From Cunninghamella blakesleeana (taxonomy: Eukaryota > Mucoromycota > Mucoromycetes > Mucorales > Cunninghamellaceae): DNA of 64,000 nucleotides. Below the pieces are notes generated by a model. That model worked only from the letters and a program-made list of their open reading frames with translations, was not told the origin of the DNA and searched no databases. Position 1 is the first letter of the stretch, and every line of letters starts with the position of its first letter. Where the stretch lies: positions 62,001-126,000 of the forward strand of contig JAFCIZ010000004.1 of NCBI GenBank assembly GCA_017871115.1. Direction: 5' to 3'. Below are positions 40,335 through 53,868 of the stretch, piece after piece. The translations under genes and the position numbers were made by a program.

Positions 40335-43160
40335 ATATATTTTAGTACATATAAAAGAATGAGAGAGTTAAAATTAAAAAAAAAAAATGAAGAATTGTTT
40401 TTAAAAATAATGTTTTTAAATGCCGTTAATACTTTTTTTTTCCAAATTCATCGATTTTCTTTTTTTTGCATAACTTTGAATTAACTTGGCCCTGAAACAT
40501 CATTATCTTCATTTTTTATTTCATTATAAAAGAAAAAAAGAAAAAAAAGGCTAGAAATATTACTAAATATGTCATATATATATTATATAATTTCAATATG
40601 AAATAACTGAATATGCAATGCTCTCTAAATTTTTACCTCAGCTAACCTTGGCGCCTAACGGGAGTGAACAGAGAGTATATTTTTAATACTTCTTTTCCTT
40701 TGCCTTTTTCTTTTTTAAATATATTTACGCATGTGTTAAAGTAATAATAATACTCCCATGTTTATTATTATTGTTTCTTCATTCAGAGTTTCTCCTAATT
40801 TTATAAAATGCTTTGTACTTCGATATTTTTTACTAGTAAGTGAAAATCAGTTTATATAAATCGAAAATGACCATACTACTAATATGTTTACAAACCCAAG
40901 ATATTTAATTTAGTATCTATGAAATTTAATGAATTTTTAGAAAATATAAATTTTTAAATAAAAACTATGAATATCATTTCATCAAAATTAGTTTACCCTT
41001 ACAAAATATTTATGTTGTTCATCTATTAAGTATTGATATTTGGTTTATTTTCTGAGAAATAAATTAATAATTAACTTGAATTTTAGTCTTTTAATAAATC
41101 TTCAAACAACCGAAATTATTTAATTAAATATAGTATACAATGATACAATGTCTCTACTATGAAACTATCAGAATTTCTAGTTTATCGGTTTGCTATTAAT
41201 AAAAATAAATGATTAATTTGCTTCAATTTTTTTTTAAAAACTGATAAATATCTAAAAGTATTGCGTAAAAAACTTTCTACGTGTAAAGAAATATTATTAC
41301 TGATCTATTAAATTTCAAATTAATTCGTCTACTATTTATTTAAATAAATAAATATTTAGCTTTTATATTATTCTTTTAATTAATTCACCAATATACTCAT
41401 GAGCTTTTTTTAAATATTAAGTAGCAAACTGTATAAAAGTCACTTAATTCTGGTTTTTTTTTTTTTTTGTATTTTTGATTATCTTTCATATATGATTAAC
41501 ACAGACCTTTTTTTTTTTTTTCATTTATTTATAGTCGTACTAAGCAGCTCTTGATCTCAATACTTTTTATCAATCCATATATATATATATCAATGTAAAG
41601 TACTTGTAACATTTATTCCTCAAAAGTAACAATGGATAATTAGTTCAGTAAAGTTTTCTAAATTTCAAAATAAAAAGTAAATAAAAATTGAATGCTATGA
41701 CAAAAAGTAACACTTTTTTTTATATTTAAGGTATTCAGCGTATAGGTATTATGATTTCTTTTAGCAAGATAACATTAAAAAAAAAAAGTATATATACTTT
41801 ACTCTGTTTTTTTACTTCCATTTGTGATTGTTGTTGAATGGCTAAAGTATTACCAAAAATATTTTTTATGAATGGAAAAAAAGGGTGTGTCAAATGAAAA
41901 AATCAGTTCACTTGATAGAAAGGCATTCCATCCATGTACTTTTTAAAGTCTACCTGATTAATATTTTTAACTATTTAAGCAACTTTATGGTCATATATAT
42001 ATATTCAGTCTATTATTTTTTAAAAAATAATATCATTAAATTCGATATTTTTTTTTGGGAAATATTTCCTTTTGTGGGAAATCTTTATCAAGAGAACTGG
42101 TAAGAAAAGCTTAACAAAGTTTAGTTTTATTAAATAATAGTTAAAATACGTAAATAAATAAATATATCAAAACCATCTCAGTAGATACAAAAAAATAGTC
42201 GAGAGATAATAATTTTATTTTAGATTAATAGTTAGTTTTAACATAAGTGACAGAACAATAATAAGGTACATATACGGTTAATAGATTTATAAAAACAATA
42301 AAAACTCAATTTTGTTTTTTTGATAAAAGTATATATTTTTTAATCTTTGGCAAAAGGGAGACAAAAATACAATAGAAAAAAACGATAAATTAAAAAAAAC
42401 TTGAGTCGGGACATTAATTTTCTTCATTCCTTTTTTTTTTTAAGCTATTGTAGAGTAATAAAATATTCTGTAATACTAATAATAATAATAAAAAATTGAC
42501 TGATTGCGAAGGAGTAAAGTTGTTAGTTTTTTTTCCCTTATGCATCATCATCTTTAATTATAATTTAGCTGATTAAGTCTTAAAAAAATAATAAATTGTC
42601 CTTTTATGAAAAAATAAATTTTAACCAACCAACTTTAGTGTAACATTATATATAAAGGGGATACTTTGATACTCCGCTTTTTTTTTTACAAAGTATTTAC
42701 CTTTACTGGGATTGTTGGTAATTAAATTATGTTTTAATCATTAGTTATTATGTAGTATGAAGCTATATAAAAAGATCAGGGCAGACAGGGCAGTTAGGGA
42801 AGTTTGAAAAAACCAATTTTTTATTGGGAGTCTCTTTTGAAAAAAAAATAAAAAAATAAAAAAAATTCAAACGCAGAGGTAATTTTCTGAAATGGTAAAG
42901 GTATTTTATTTTTTTAAATAAAAAACCGTTCAACTCCCTTTTTTTTTTCTTTAACTTTTTTTTATATATTTCTCATCTCTTACTTTTTTTTTTTTTTCAC
43001 TTCTTTTTTTTTTTTCTTCTTCTTATTTTCGTACCTTCATCATTTATTCTTGCCACCCTCTTCTTATTTCTCTCTTAAATTAAATATTTATAAAAAACAA
43101 TTGTTTTTTTATTTTAACGTGGAAGAAGGACAGTAACTAAAAGAAAAGTATATATAAGAA
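40335..43160. other. 2.8 kb divergent intergenic region, AAA ATPase / Cla4-like kinase
   Basis: Largest gene-free stretch in the window. A less AT-rich patch at 40630-40670 may belong to the AAA gene promoter. Positions 40800-42500 are AT-rich DNA with many stops in all frames; the 72-codon frame at 41885-42103 has no domain. The last 230 bases before the kinase start are strongly pyrimidine-rich (42930-43080), typical of a fungal promoter/5'UTR. No tRNA-like or repeat-derived element was recognised. Confidence 0.5.
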
Positions 43161-45827
43161 ATGTCAGGGATGATTAAGACAGGTTTTGTTGCTGTCAAGG
43201 AAGATGGACTTAGAGCCTGGATTTGGTCTAAAAGGTTTTTACGTCTTCACGACCAAGGTCTTGAATTTCATAGAAATGAAGTAATACTCTAAATATAATA
43301 AAATAAGATGAACTTTCATATATATATATATACATATGAACAAAATAAAGTATTAATATTTATATTTTACCTTTATTTTTATTATTTTTACTTTTTATGA
43401 TGATAAAGCAGGGCAATAACTGTGTTGCATTAGTATTCTTAGATACTATCCAAGCTGTCACTAGAACTGATCTTAAACCATATTGTTTTGAACTTGTAAC
43501 AAAAGACAAAACCTATTATATAGCTTGTAAAAGTGATGAAGAATTATATTCTTGGATGGATGAAATATATAATGTAAATATCAAATAATAGTAGTAATAA
43601 TATAACAACAACATTATAATATTGGGTTTTCAAGGTTTTAATTTTGTTTTTTTTAACTATTTATTTTATAGAGATCTTCTGTTGGTGCTTCTGGTCCTAC
43701 AAACTTTGTTCATGAAGTTCACGTTGGTTTTGATCCAATTACTGGTGCCTTTACTGTAATTAAAATATTTAAATTAATTTATATTTATGTTTCACTCTCA
43801 CGATGGTAATTATCTAATGATTTTTCTTTTTACTTATTTTTTTTTTTTCCTTCTGTATATTCTTTTAAATATGTAGGGATTACCTGATCAATGGACTAAA
43901 TTGTTAAAAGGATCAGCTATTACAGCAGAAGATGCAGCTAAAAATCCTCAAGCTGTGTTAGATGTACTTGAATTCTACACAGAACAAACAAAAAGAGAAG
44001 CTGAAGAATACGGTGAATCGAATCTTCGTGGCGCTGTAGAAAAAATGAGTGGCGATCGATGGGCAGCACTTGTACATGAAGCTAAAAATTCCCCTACTAC
44101 ACCTATACCCACTCCTCATCGTCCTGCTCCAGCACCTCCATCTGCAACTAAAAACTCTAATCAACAACAACGTCCTGATCGTGATGTCAATGATATGATG
44201 GATGACTTGTCTATGAATCAACGTCCTAATGTTTCTAAACTTTCTCCTCCAAGATCGCCAAATAATTCTGAAAGATTACCTCCATCCTCTCCTGTAAGTT
44301 ATTAAATAATAATAAAGAGAGAGAAAATAGAAAGATATAAATATATATACTAAATGGTATTCTTGTTTCTTTTTCCTTTATTCTTATATATAGACTGGTT
44401 ATCCAAGATCTCCTCGTGATGTCAGCCCAAGAAAACCAACTTACCCTAAACCTGAACCATCTCGTTCTCAAGGCTCATCTAATCAAAAGGTACCTGTACG
44501 TGGAAGTAGTATTACACCTTACGAAAGCGATCGTTTAGCTTATGAAAAAGAAAAACGTGAACGTGAAAATCGTGAAAGAGAACGTGAAAAAGAAAGACAA
44601 CGTGAAAGAGAAAGAGAAAAGGAACGTGAAAGACAAAAAGAACGTGAACGTGAAAAGGCTGCTGCTCAAGTATCTACTAAGAAGAAGGTAGAACAACGTA
44701 TAAGTACTATGACTGAAGCTCAAATCATGGAAAAACTTCGTAAGTTCAAGAAAAATAAAATAAAAAGGAGAAAATAATAAAAATCATCCTGCTATATATA
44801 TATATATATGTATATATTAACCAAAACCTTTTTTTTTTTTTTAACTTTGTTTTGATAGGATCTGTTGTTACTAAAGGTGATCCTAATGAATGTTATAAGC
44901 GATTAAAACGTGTTGGTCAAGGGTGAGTGATATATATATATAAAAGTATATAAATAAGCATACATTTTATAATGAACAATTAATTAATTAATTAATAATG
45001 ACTATTTTTTATTTATTTATTTATTTATTAGTGCATCTGGATCTGTATATGTAGCCATTTCTTTAGCAACCAATACTAAAGTTGCTATTAAACAAATGGA
45101 TTTAGCCAATCAACCTCGTAAAGAATTAATTGTAAACGAAATTTTAGTCATGAAAGAATCTCAACATCCTAATATTGTCAATTACTTGGATTCATTTTTG
45201 GTACAAAATGCTGATTTATGGGTGATTATGGAATACATGGAAGGAGGTGCCCTTACAGATGTGATTGACAACAATACCATGACAGAACAACAAATTGCTA
45301 CTGTTTGTTTAGAAACTACAGCTGGTCTTCACCATTTACATGAACAAAATATTATTCATCGTGATATCAAATCTGACAACATTTTATTAAATGCTCATGG
45401 ACAAGTTAAAATCAGTGATTTTGGTTTTTGTGCAAAATTAACAGAAAATCGTAGTAAGCGTGCAACCATGGTAGGTACTCCTTATTGGATGGCTCCTGAA
45501 GTCGTGAAACAAAAGGAATATGGTGCTAAAGTTGATATTTGGTCACTTGGTATCATGGCTATTGAAATGATTGAAAATGAACCACCCTATTTAGATGAAG
45601 AACCTTTAAAGGCATTATATCTTATTGCTACTAATGGTACACCTACTTTGAAAAACCCTGAAAAATTATCTCGGGAATTAAAAAGCTTTTTGGCTGTTTG
45701 TTTATGTGTGGATGTTCGTTCTAGAGCTACTGCCGGTGAATTACTTCAACATCCTTTCCTTAAAAAAGCTGGTCCTTTGGATATTTTAGCTCCTTTATTG
45801 AAATTCAAATCTTCTTCTAAACATTAA
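43161..45827 (+). CDS. CLA4: Cla4-type PAK kinase (PH + CRIB + STE20 kinase)
   Basis: p21-activated Ser/Thr kinase acting downstream of Cdc42/Rac in polarity and cytokinesis. Seven exons, 43161-43280, 43409-43573, 43672-43755, 43877-44293, 44394-44739, 44859-44922 and 45032-45827, give 663 residues. A PH domain (residues about 5-95) opens the protein. The CRIB motif follows ([20 protein letters not shown], spanning the 43756-43876 intron). A Pro/Ser-rich and Arg/Glu-rich linker (residues about 200-380) precedes the kinase domain. Kinase motifs are complete: [36 protein letters not shown] and [13 protein letters not shown] domain together with CRIB separates Cla4/Skm1 from Ste20. The neighbour downstream, NCBP3-like, is in tandem. 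Confidence 0.95.
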
Positions 45828-47678
45828 GTTTAATTTTCTTATTTTTTTTTTTTTTTTTACAAACTACAACTATTATTACTACTATTACTATTATACTATA
45901 TTATTATTCCTATCATATTCCACATTTAACTCCTCTTTTTTTTATTACTATATTTTGTATTTCACTCTAACTACAATAGATTGATCTCCGTTTTTTTTTT
46001 TTTCTCTTTTTTTCTTTCTTTCTCCCTTTTTTGTTACTTTTTTTTTTGTTTATATTACGTTATATTTTTGTTTTTATTGAAACTTTATTTTGATTTATTT
46101 AAGAGTAAATTATAAAATAAACCTGAACTAGTATATATTATACTTGTTGTTTAATTATTATCATTCATAGTTATTTTTTTTTCTTTTTTTCTTTATGTAA
46201 TTAATGATATGCGCGCAAATTCGCAACAAACTATTATATAATTGTCAGTTACCTACCATGTTATATATATATATAAATATAGAACCATATAACTGCTTTA
46301 ATCTCCACTTTAATAAAACACATTGTACATATCTATTTAGCAATAGTTTATACTGCTTTTTAATTTTTTTTTCTTTATTATATTATGTTCATCTCCTTTT
46401 CTCTTTCTTCCCTTATTTTATTTTTTATTAAAAAAAATAAAAAAAAAAAAAAAAAAAAGAAAGAAAGAAAATGTTCCAGGAAAACAAATAATAATAATAA
46501 TAAAATAAAGATTCTACAATTTACAAACTATGGAATTTTTTAAAAGTCATAAAATAGCGCCACCAGGCTATAGCTTTTTATATACCTTTTATCACCTAGT
46601 GATTTGAATGAAACATAACTGTTTTAAGGTAGAGAACAACACAGAATTAAGAGACGGAATAAATTAGCCAGGTCGAAAAATGAGTATGTGGTTTTTTTAA
46701 TCAAATTATATATTTCATATTGAAAATTATTTCTTGTATGGTATGATTATTTTAACTTTTAAAACTATGTATATAAATGAATATATATATGTGCATATAT
46801 TGTAGTTTAATAATCTAAACTATATATATCTATTTTTTATTTTTTTATAAACTAGTATTATCGATTTATTCAGTTTTATGATCATTGTTATATTCCTCAT
46901 AATGCTTATTTAATTCTTAGCTGGAAGGCGCTCTTTCGTTTATGCTAAAAATACAATTTTTATTATATATTCTTTTCTGCTATATAATGAAAACTAATCT
47001 ATATATATATTATTTAAATTATCAAAATAGACTTATGTATTACTCTTAGTTAATCTTTTTTGATTTTTCATCAGAGTTGTCTTTCTTAATTGATTTTGCT
47101 GATTTCTTTCGATTACTTTTGGCTGCCTTTTTTAATTACTGGTATTGTTTAATTTTTATTTTTTATTCCTTAGGATGATCTTTTATTACTTCTGATGATG
47201 ATGGTAATTTTTGTTTTTTGATTTGTCTTTTTGTATCTAAGGTAGTTCTTTATGATTTTTTTTTACTCTTTAGATTCCTATTAATCTATCATGATTTCTG
47301 GTTGATATTTCATAAAAATAATAAAATAATAATAAAATATATTGTATATAGATTTGCCTTAATTGGTAATAATTATAATTGTAGAAAAGTTGATCTCCAT
47401 TTTTCCACTTCAAGTAAATAAATTTAGTGTTTTTATATTGAACAGGTCATATATGACTATTTAACTATAATAAGATTAAAAAAAAAGAAAAAAGAAAAAT
47501 TGTATGTGGTACCCTTCTTTCTTTCCTTTATGGAGTCAAAAAAAAACTTCGCGTAGTATGTATTACTCAAAAATAATATTTAAAAAACCGCTTTAATTTT
47601 TTTTTTTTTTTGCTCTTTTGCTCTTTTGCTTTCCTTTATTCTCTTTAGTTTTTTTTTATTGGATAAATATACATCATA
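45828..47678. other. 1.85 kb intergenic, Cla4-like 3' end to NCBP3-like
   Basis: Pyrimidine-rich 3' flank to about 46080, a poly-A run at 46440-46458, a less AT-rich patch at 46550-46680 and a T/G-skewed island at 47050-47300. Small open frames (46204-46431, 47218-47421) are low-complexity and have no domain. A T-rich tract at 47600-47660 precedes the NCBP3-like start. No RNA gene is recognised. Confidence 0.45.
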
Positions 47679-48790
47679 ATGAGTGATAACGTAATTGATA
47701 TTGATCTAGGTAAATAGTAAATAGAAATAGAAGTGTACCAAAATAAAGTAAGACAGTTATAGTAATAATCATATATAGTAACGATATAAATTTATTTTAT
47801 TATTATTTCAAATTAGACATGGATATTGAAAACAATACACCACACCATGATATTCAAATAACAACAACAACAGCTACTAGCACTGGTTCTACAAATACTG
47901 AAGAAAATAATACAGCATATGCTAATCTCGATACACGACCTGAAGCCATTTATTTATTGGGGCTTGATAATATGAGTACAAAGGATATAAACGATTATTG
48001 CGAAAATACTGGCTTAAAAAAAGTAGAATGGATAGATGATTCATCTTGTAAGTACAATATCATTTAATATATATATATATATATTTGGAAAAAAAAGAAA
48101 GAAAGAAAGAGCAAGAGAGAGAGAATGGATCGGTATCAATAAATATATAATTTATCATATTAAGGAATTATTATAGGTGTTTTAGTATTTGAAAATGAAG
48201 AAGAAGCTAAAAAAGCTGGGCAGCAATTGGTATCTGAACCATCCATTTTATCGAATGATGTACAGTTAACTACAACTACACTACTTAAAGCAAAGCCGTT
48301 CATAAGAGCTAATTATAAAAACCAATCCAAGGAAGAGGAAAAGGATAATGAAACAGGAGGTGAAGGAAAGGAACAAGAAAAAGAAAAAGAAAGGGATGAT
48401 GAAGATGAAGTAATGGATAATACTCGACCACCTCTTATACCTATTATTGATCAACTTCAAATACGTATGGCAACAGATAGGGATGTAAAAACTCGCGGAG
48501 CTAGAGAGCGTAGTCGGTATTATTTATTCCATGGAGTAGAAGATTCTGATATTAAAAAAAAGAACGATCACCATAATAAAAATAATCGTCATCATCCGTA
48601 TTCAAGAAATCAGCACCGTCATCGTCATCAGCAACAATATGATAACGATAAGTATTCTAATATAAAAAGACACCATCGTCGTTCTCGACGCCGATCTGCC
48701 TCACCTAACCCTCGTACTCGTAAAGTGGATGATGATAAACCTATAGTAATTCCTGAACATTTACGTGCTCGTTTAGGAAAATTAAATTAA
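47679..48790 (+). CDS. NCBP3: NCBP3-like nuclear cap-binding / mRNA export factor
   Basis: Homologue of animal NCBP3 (C17orf85/ELG), which binds the mRNA cap and links to TREX and the exon-junction complex. Three exons, 47679-47709, 47817-48047 and 48177-48790, give 291 residues. An RRM-like fold contains ARPEAIYLLGLDNMSTKDI-like and VEWIDDSSCVLVFENEEEA elements (residues about 55-110; the second spans the 48048-48176 intron), matching the WIDDxSCxVV signature of NCBP3. The second family block, QIRMATDRDVKTRGARERSR, then YYLFHG (about 48453-48530), corresponds to the animal MR-AT-x-x-DxK block. The C-terminus is Arg/His/Ser-rich with RS-like and RRSRRRS segments, as in splicing/export factors. 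Confidence 0.85.
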
Positions 48791-49072
48791 ATAAAATAAA
48801 ATATCTAGTTATAAAATATAATATAATGGATTTTTTTAATTGCAAAATTTTTAACTTGTTATTATCATTCCGTATAAATAAATAAAAAGTTATTTTAATA
48901 CATCATCATATCTTTTATTATTCATGCCACAATGCGTAGAAAGTAATTTCACCAGCCACCGCTCGGCATTTAAAATTTTTCCATCAATTTTTTTTTAAAA
49001 AAAGTACTTTGCATTTCATTTTTCTTCTACTTTCTTTTACTTTCTATACTGTTTTTTTATATTTTATAAATC

Positions 49073-51436
49073 ATGTCTTCTTCTGAAAGCGAAGATAATA
49101 TTCAAGTTCAAATTAGAGAAAGAGATAATGGTGTTGACGAATATGTAAAACCGGCACTTCTTAAAGAATACGAAGAAGGTATATATATATATATATATAA
49201 ATAAAAACATATAATTTACTATTCAGCTTTTTTTTTATTAATTAATTTTATAACTTTATTCCAACTTTTAATATCTTTTTTATTTTTTTATAGAGGTTGA
49301 AAGAGAAAATGCAGAAATCTCAAGTAACGAAGAAGAGGAGGAAGAGGAGGAGGAAACTACCGATGAATCCGATGTAGAAGAAGATGAAACAGCTGCTTTA
49401 TTGACACCTAATATTGATACACAGATTTTTAAAACAATCGCAGCTATTAAAGCCAAAGATCCTTCAGTATATGATAGTTCCAAAAAATTTTTTACTGATG
49501 AACAATTTCAAGCTTCTAAAAAAAAGTGGGAAGAAACACAATCAAAATTAAAACAGCAAGGGAAAAAAGTGACTTTAAAGGATTTTGAGCGACAGATGTT
49601 ATTGGAACATGGTGGTTATATTGACGAAGATAATGATCAACAAGTAGAGGAAGAAAAAGAAAAAGATTTAACTCATGTTGAAGAACAAGCTCAGATTAAA
49701 AAAGCTTTTCAAATGGCTGCTGAGAATGATCAAAGCGATGATGATAATGACGAAGACGGTGATAGCTTTTTAGTGAAACGGGATAAAACGAAAAGTGAAT
49801 TAGAAGATGAAGAGGATGATTATCGTAAATTCTTATTGGAAAACTTGAAGGTAAAAATTAATATATATGGCTATATAACTATGCTTAAAAAATGCTTATA
49901 ATGATGATTTTAATAATATTATTGTTATTATTTTTATTTTTTTTATAGGAAGATGAAACTTCGGCTAATGTATTTAAAGAATGGGATAATCTTAAAGATA
50001 ACTCAAATGTAAATCCTGATGATGCATTTTTAATGAAGTACGTCTTATTTTTATTTTATATATATAACTGTATTTTTTTTAAAAAAAAATATAACATACT
50101 TCTATTTTTATACTTATTCTACATATTATCACCATTTTTATTTATATTTATAGTTACGTTTTAAACCGAGGATGGGTAGATAAAAAGGGTAAAACAAATC
50201 CAACGTATAATGAAATCATAGATAAAGATGAAGATGAACAATATTTAGATAATGTGGACCGTTTCGAAAGTAAATACAATTTCCGTTATGAAGAAGGGTA
50301 AATATATATATATAAAGAAAAAAAATAATTGAAAAATAATGGAATCTAATATATGTATGGTATTTATTATTATTATTGTAATTTATTTTGAATTTAGTGA
50401 TAGTGCCCAAATCATTACACATGCTCGTGACATTCCTGGATCTGTAAGAAGAAAAGAAAGTAAACGAAAAAGGGAACGAGAAAGAAAGAAGGCTAAAAAA
50501 CAAGCATTAAAGGAACAAAAACTTGAAGAAATCAAGCGTTTGAAAAATGAAAAGCGAAAAGAAATCCATGAACGATTATTGGAGATTCAAAAAATCACGG
50601 GAACAGGTGGTAAGTTTTTTGTTACCAATATATACATATATACATGCATATGGTTATCAAAATAGTTTCTAAGAAAAATCTAACTTTCCTTGCTTTTTTT
50701 AGTCACCGGATTTGATAACATTGATTTGGAAGGTGATTTTGATCCTGAAAAGTATGATGAGCAAATGGCTAAAGTGTTTGATGAAAATTATTATGCAAAT
50801 CAAGATAATGATAATGAAAAACCAGTATTTGATGATGATTTGGATGATGAAGATTTTGATTATGACAATAATGATGCTGATGAAGACATAATGATGGACG
50901 CTGATTATTTACCAGGTGGAGAAAAATACGAAGAACAACAGCAAAATAAAAAAAAGAAGGATAAAGGCAAAGGAAAGGAAAAAGCAGATTCTTTTAAGGA
51001 TAATAGTAATATTAAAGATAAGGAATATGATAAATTGATGGATGAATACTATTCACTGGATTTCGAAGACGTTATTGGTGGAGATTTGGCTACTCGATAT
51101 AAATATATTCAAACAGAACCTGAAGATTTTGGTATGACTCCAGAAGAAATTTTGTTAGCTGATGATAAAGAATTAAATAAAGTCATAAGTATAAAGTCTT
51201 TGGCACCGTAAGTGGAAAAAAAAAAAAAAAGAAAAAATTATATATACTTTGTCACGTTTTTATAATAACTTTTACATCTATATCTATCTATATTACTTTT
51301 TTATAGTTATCGTAACGAATTAAAACGGAAGAGTGAATATAATACATATAACAAGAATAAAAAACACAACCTTCGTAGCCTTCGTCATCATGTCGAATTA
51401 AAGAAAAATAAATTAATTCAACATAAAAAAAAATAA
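49073..51436 (+). CDS. KRI1: KRI1, Krr1-interacting ribosome biogenesis protein
   Basis: Nucleolar factor of the SSU processome required for 40S assembly with Krr1. Seven exons, 49073-49178, 49294-49850, 49949-50037, 50154-50297, 50398-50609, 50703-51207 and 51307-51436, give 580 residues. Family blocks include TQIFKTIAAIKAKDPSVYD, KVTLKDFERQMLLEHGGY, YVLNRGWVDK, YNFRYEEGDSAQIITHARD, VTGFDNIDLEGDFDPEKYD and the Kri1 C-terminal LMDEYYSLDFEDVIGGDLAT, with long acidic and Lys/Arg-rich regions between them. All six introns have GT..AG borders. The other ribosome-biogenesis gene, UTP14, lies 47 kb away, so this is not a cluster. Confidence 0.95.
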
Positions 51437-52382
51437 TCTATATTTTTACCCAATTTACACAACAACCACATAAACACCCACACATACATGCACCATTATT
51501 CATTATAAATACATTCTTTTATTCATTTTTAGTTGATAATATTTTTATATTTATATAATTACTTGATAGAATATTTAATCTTGATAATAAAATTATTTTT
51601 TTAGGAAGCATCTGCTTTAGTATTGTATGATCTATGACGTTATATCAAATATAAAATTAAAGTTATGTGATGATTACCTTTTTATGGGATGAGGTATTTT
51701 TGCTCTAAGAACAACAACAAAAAAAACCTATATATAGGGAATAGAAAGTCGATCGCGCGTTGGCTTTCCAAAAACCGGATTTCATACACCGCTTGGTTTT
51801 ATATATTTCATTGTTCACAAAAAAGGTAATCCAAGGAAAATAAATGGAAAAAATAATTCTCGAGGGGGAAATGATCACAGAAATACTTCATAAAAGGAAA
51901 ATTTATACAAAAAAAAAATAACCACTCATGTATATATATATATATGTATATATATAAACATATTCGTATTTCATTTTTTAAAAAAGTAATGATATAGGTA
52001 CGTATTTTCGTATAAGTGATTTTTATTGATCTTATATATATTTATTGTGTAATATCATTCCTGTTGTTACACCGATCATCTTGCTTTTCTTATTTTATTT
52101 TATTGCTGAGGTTATTTAGCTATTGGGCCCTATGAGGTGTTTTTTGCGTTATTTTTTTTTATATGTAAATTAAAAAAAGTCTTTTAGGTTTCATAAAAGA
52201 TAATAAATGAGCATTTGTCTTTTTATTACCAAAAAAATAAATCGGAATTTAAAAATTAATATCACAAGTAAAAAAGATTGGTAGATCAATAAAAATCAAA
52301 CTTTTTTTTTCTTGCTTTTTTTTTCCTTATTTTTTATTTTTTTTATTTTTTTTAGAAAATAAAACCACTTATATTTATATAA
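51437..52382. other. intergenic, KRI1 to P-type ATPase
   Basis: About 950 bases between tandem genes. KRI1 3' flank with CA-rich DNA at 51440-51500; a less AT-rich patch at 51745-51800; (TA)n at 51929-51955; a T/G-skewed patch at 52060-52150; pyrimidine tract at 52300-52360 just before the ATPase start. No gene is supported. Confidence 0.5.
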
Positions 52383-52987
52383 ATGGAAAATAAAATTCAG
52401 TTCGCTCAAGTAACTAAACCTGAAAGGGCGACAACCGTTACAACCCATCAAGTAGTCGTTGAAAAAGAAGAATTCGTTGAAAAAGAATCTTCCACTAATT
52501 TAAACAAAAAAAACGTTGACATTGTAAGTAACAAAATAAAAAAAAGTAAAGTACTTAAAGAACTTTTAATATTATATATTTTAGTTGATAAAAGTTTTTT
52601 TCTATTAATATGTATCTATATAATATTATTCCTATTATTTCTGTTACTAATATAATTTTTTTTTTCTTACATGTTATACTTATAGACTGAGCACTTGTTA
52701 TCTGCAGAAGAATGTGCTAGTAAATATGAAACAGATATAGACGTACTTAAACCTACAAATTCAAAAGGTCTTAGTTTACCACAAGTTGAAAAAATTAGAT
52801 CTGAAACTGGGTTAAATATGCTTTCACCACCAAAGAAAAAGCATCCTATTCTTAAATACATTGAATGTTTATTGAATTTATTTAATCTTTTATTGGTCTT
52901 GGCTGGTGTATTAAATTATATTTTATTGGCTATTGATTATCAAACTAACTTTCAAAACGTAAGCTACCCTGCTTATTTATTAATATG

Positions 52988-53033
<46 letters not shown>

Positions 53034-53790
53034 TTTACAAAAAATGGAACGATTTTTTTATAAATATTTTCTTTTTCTTATTATATTTTTAATATCATTA
53101 GACTTATCTTGGTGCTATTTTTTTTGGTATTGCTTTTTTAAATGCTTTTATTGAATTTTATCAAGAATATAAATCAAGTAACATGTTGGAAAAATTCATG
53201 GGGATGCTTGCTAGTAAATGTACTTGTATTCGTGAAGGGAAAGTGATTCAAATTGATGCTACACAATTAGTCGTTGGTGATGTAATTCTTCTTCGCATGG
53301 GTGATAAAGTCCCCTCTGATGTGTTTATCTTTTCTGGCGATATAAAAGTTGATAATTCTTCTTTGACAGGTGAATCGGATCCACAAGAAAGACATTGTAA
53401 TAACACTCAAAAGAACCCTTTAGAAGCTGAGAATTTAGCTTTTAGTTCTACTTTGGTCCTTAATGGTGAAGCTTATGGTATTGTTATTCGTACAGGTGAT
53501 CATAGTTTGATTGGTTCTATTGCTGGTTTAGCTTCAGGTGAAAAAAAAGAATCCTCTCCTTTATCTATTGAAGTAAGCAAATACAAATGAAAATTAATAT
53601 AAAAACACAGTACATAAACTTATTGGTATTTTTATTATTATTTTATATTTATAAGATTGGTAATTTTGTTAAAATAATTGCTACTATTGCTACTTTAACT
53701 GCTATTATTTTCTTTGGTATTGGTCTTCCTGTAAACAACTATAATGTTTCATTAACAATCAACTTTGCTATTGCTGTATTTATTAGGTAA

Positions 53791-53868
<78 letters not shown>

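Noticed and set aside
41885..42103. 72-codon plus-strand frame in the large gap
   Set aside because: Low-complexity AT-rich sequence with no recognisable domain and no supporting neighbouring exons.
46550..46680. Less AT-rich intergenic patch considered as a tRNA or small RNA gene
   Set aside because: No cloverleaf pattern, no B-box-like GTTCGAnnCC sequence and no snRNA motif could be found.
47218..47421. 67-codon plus-strand frame upstream of the NCBP3-like gene
   Set aside because: Lies in a T/G-skewed intergenic island and has no family similarity.
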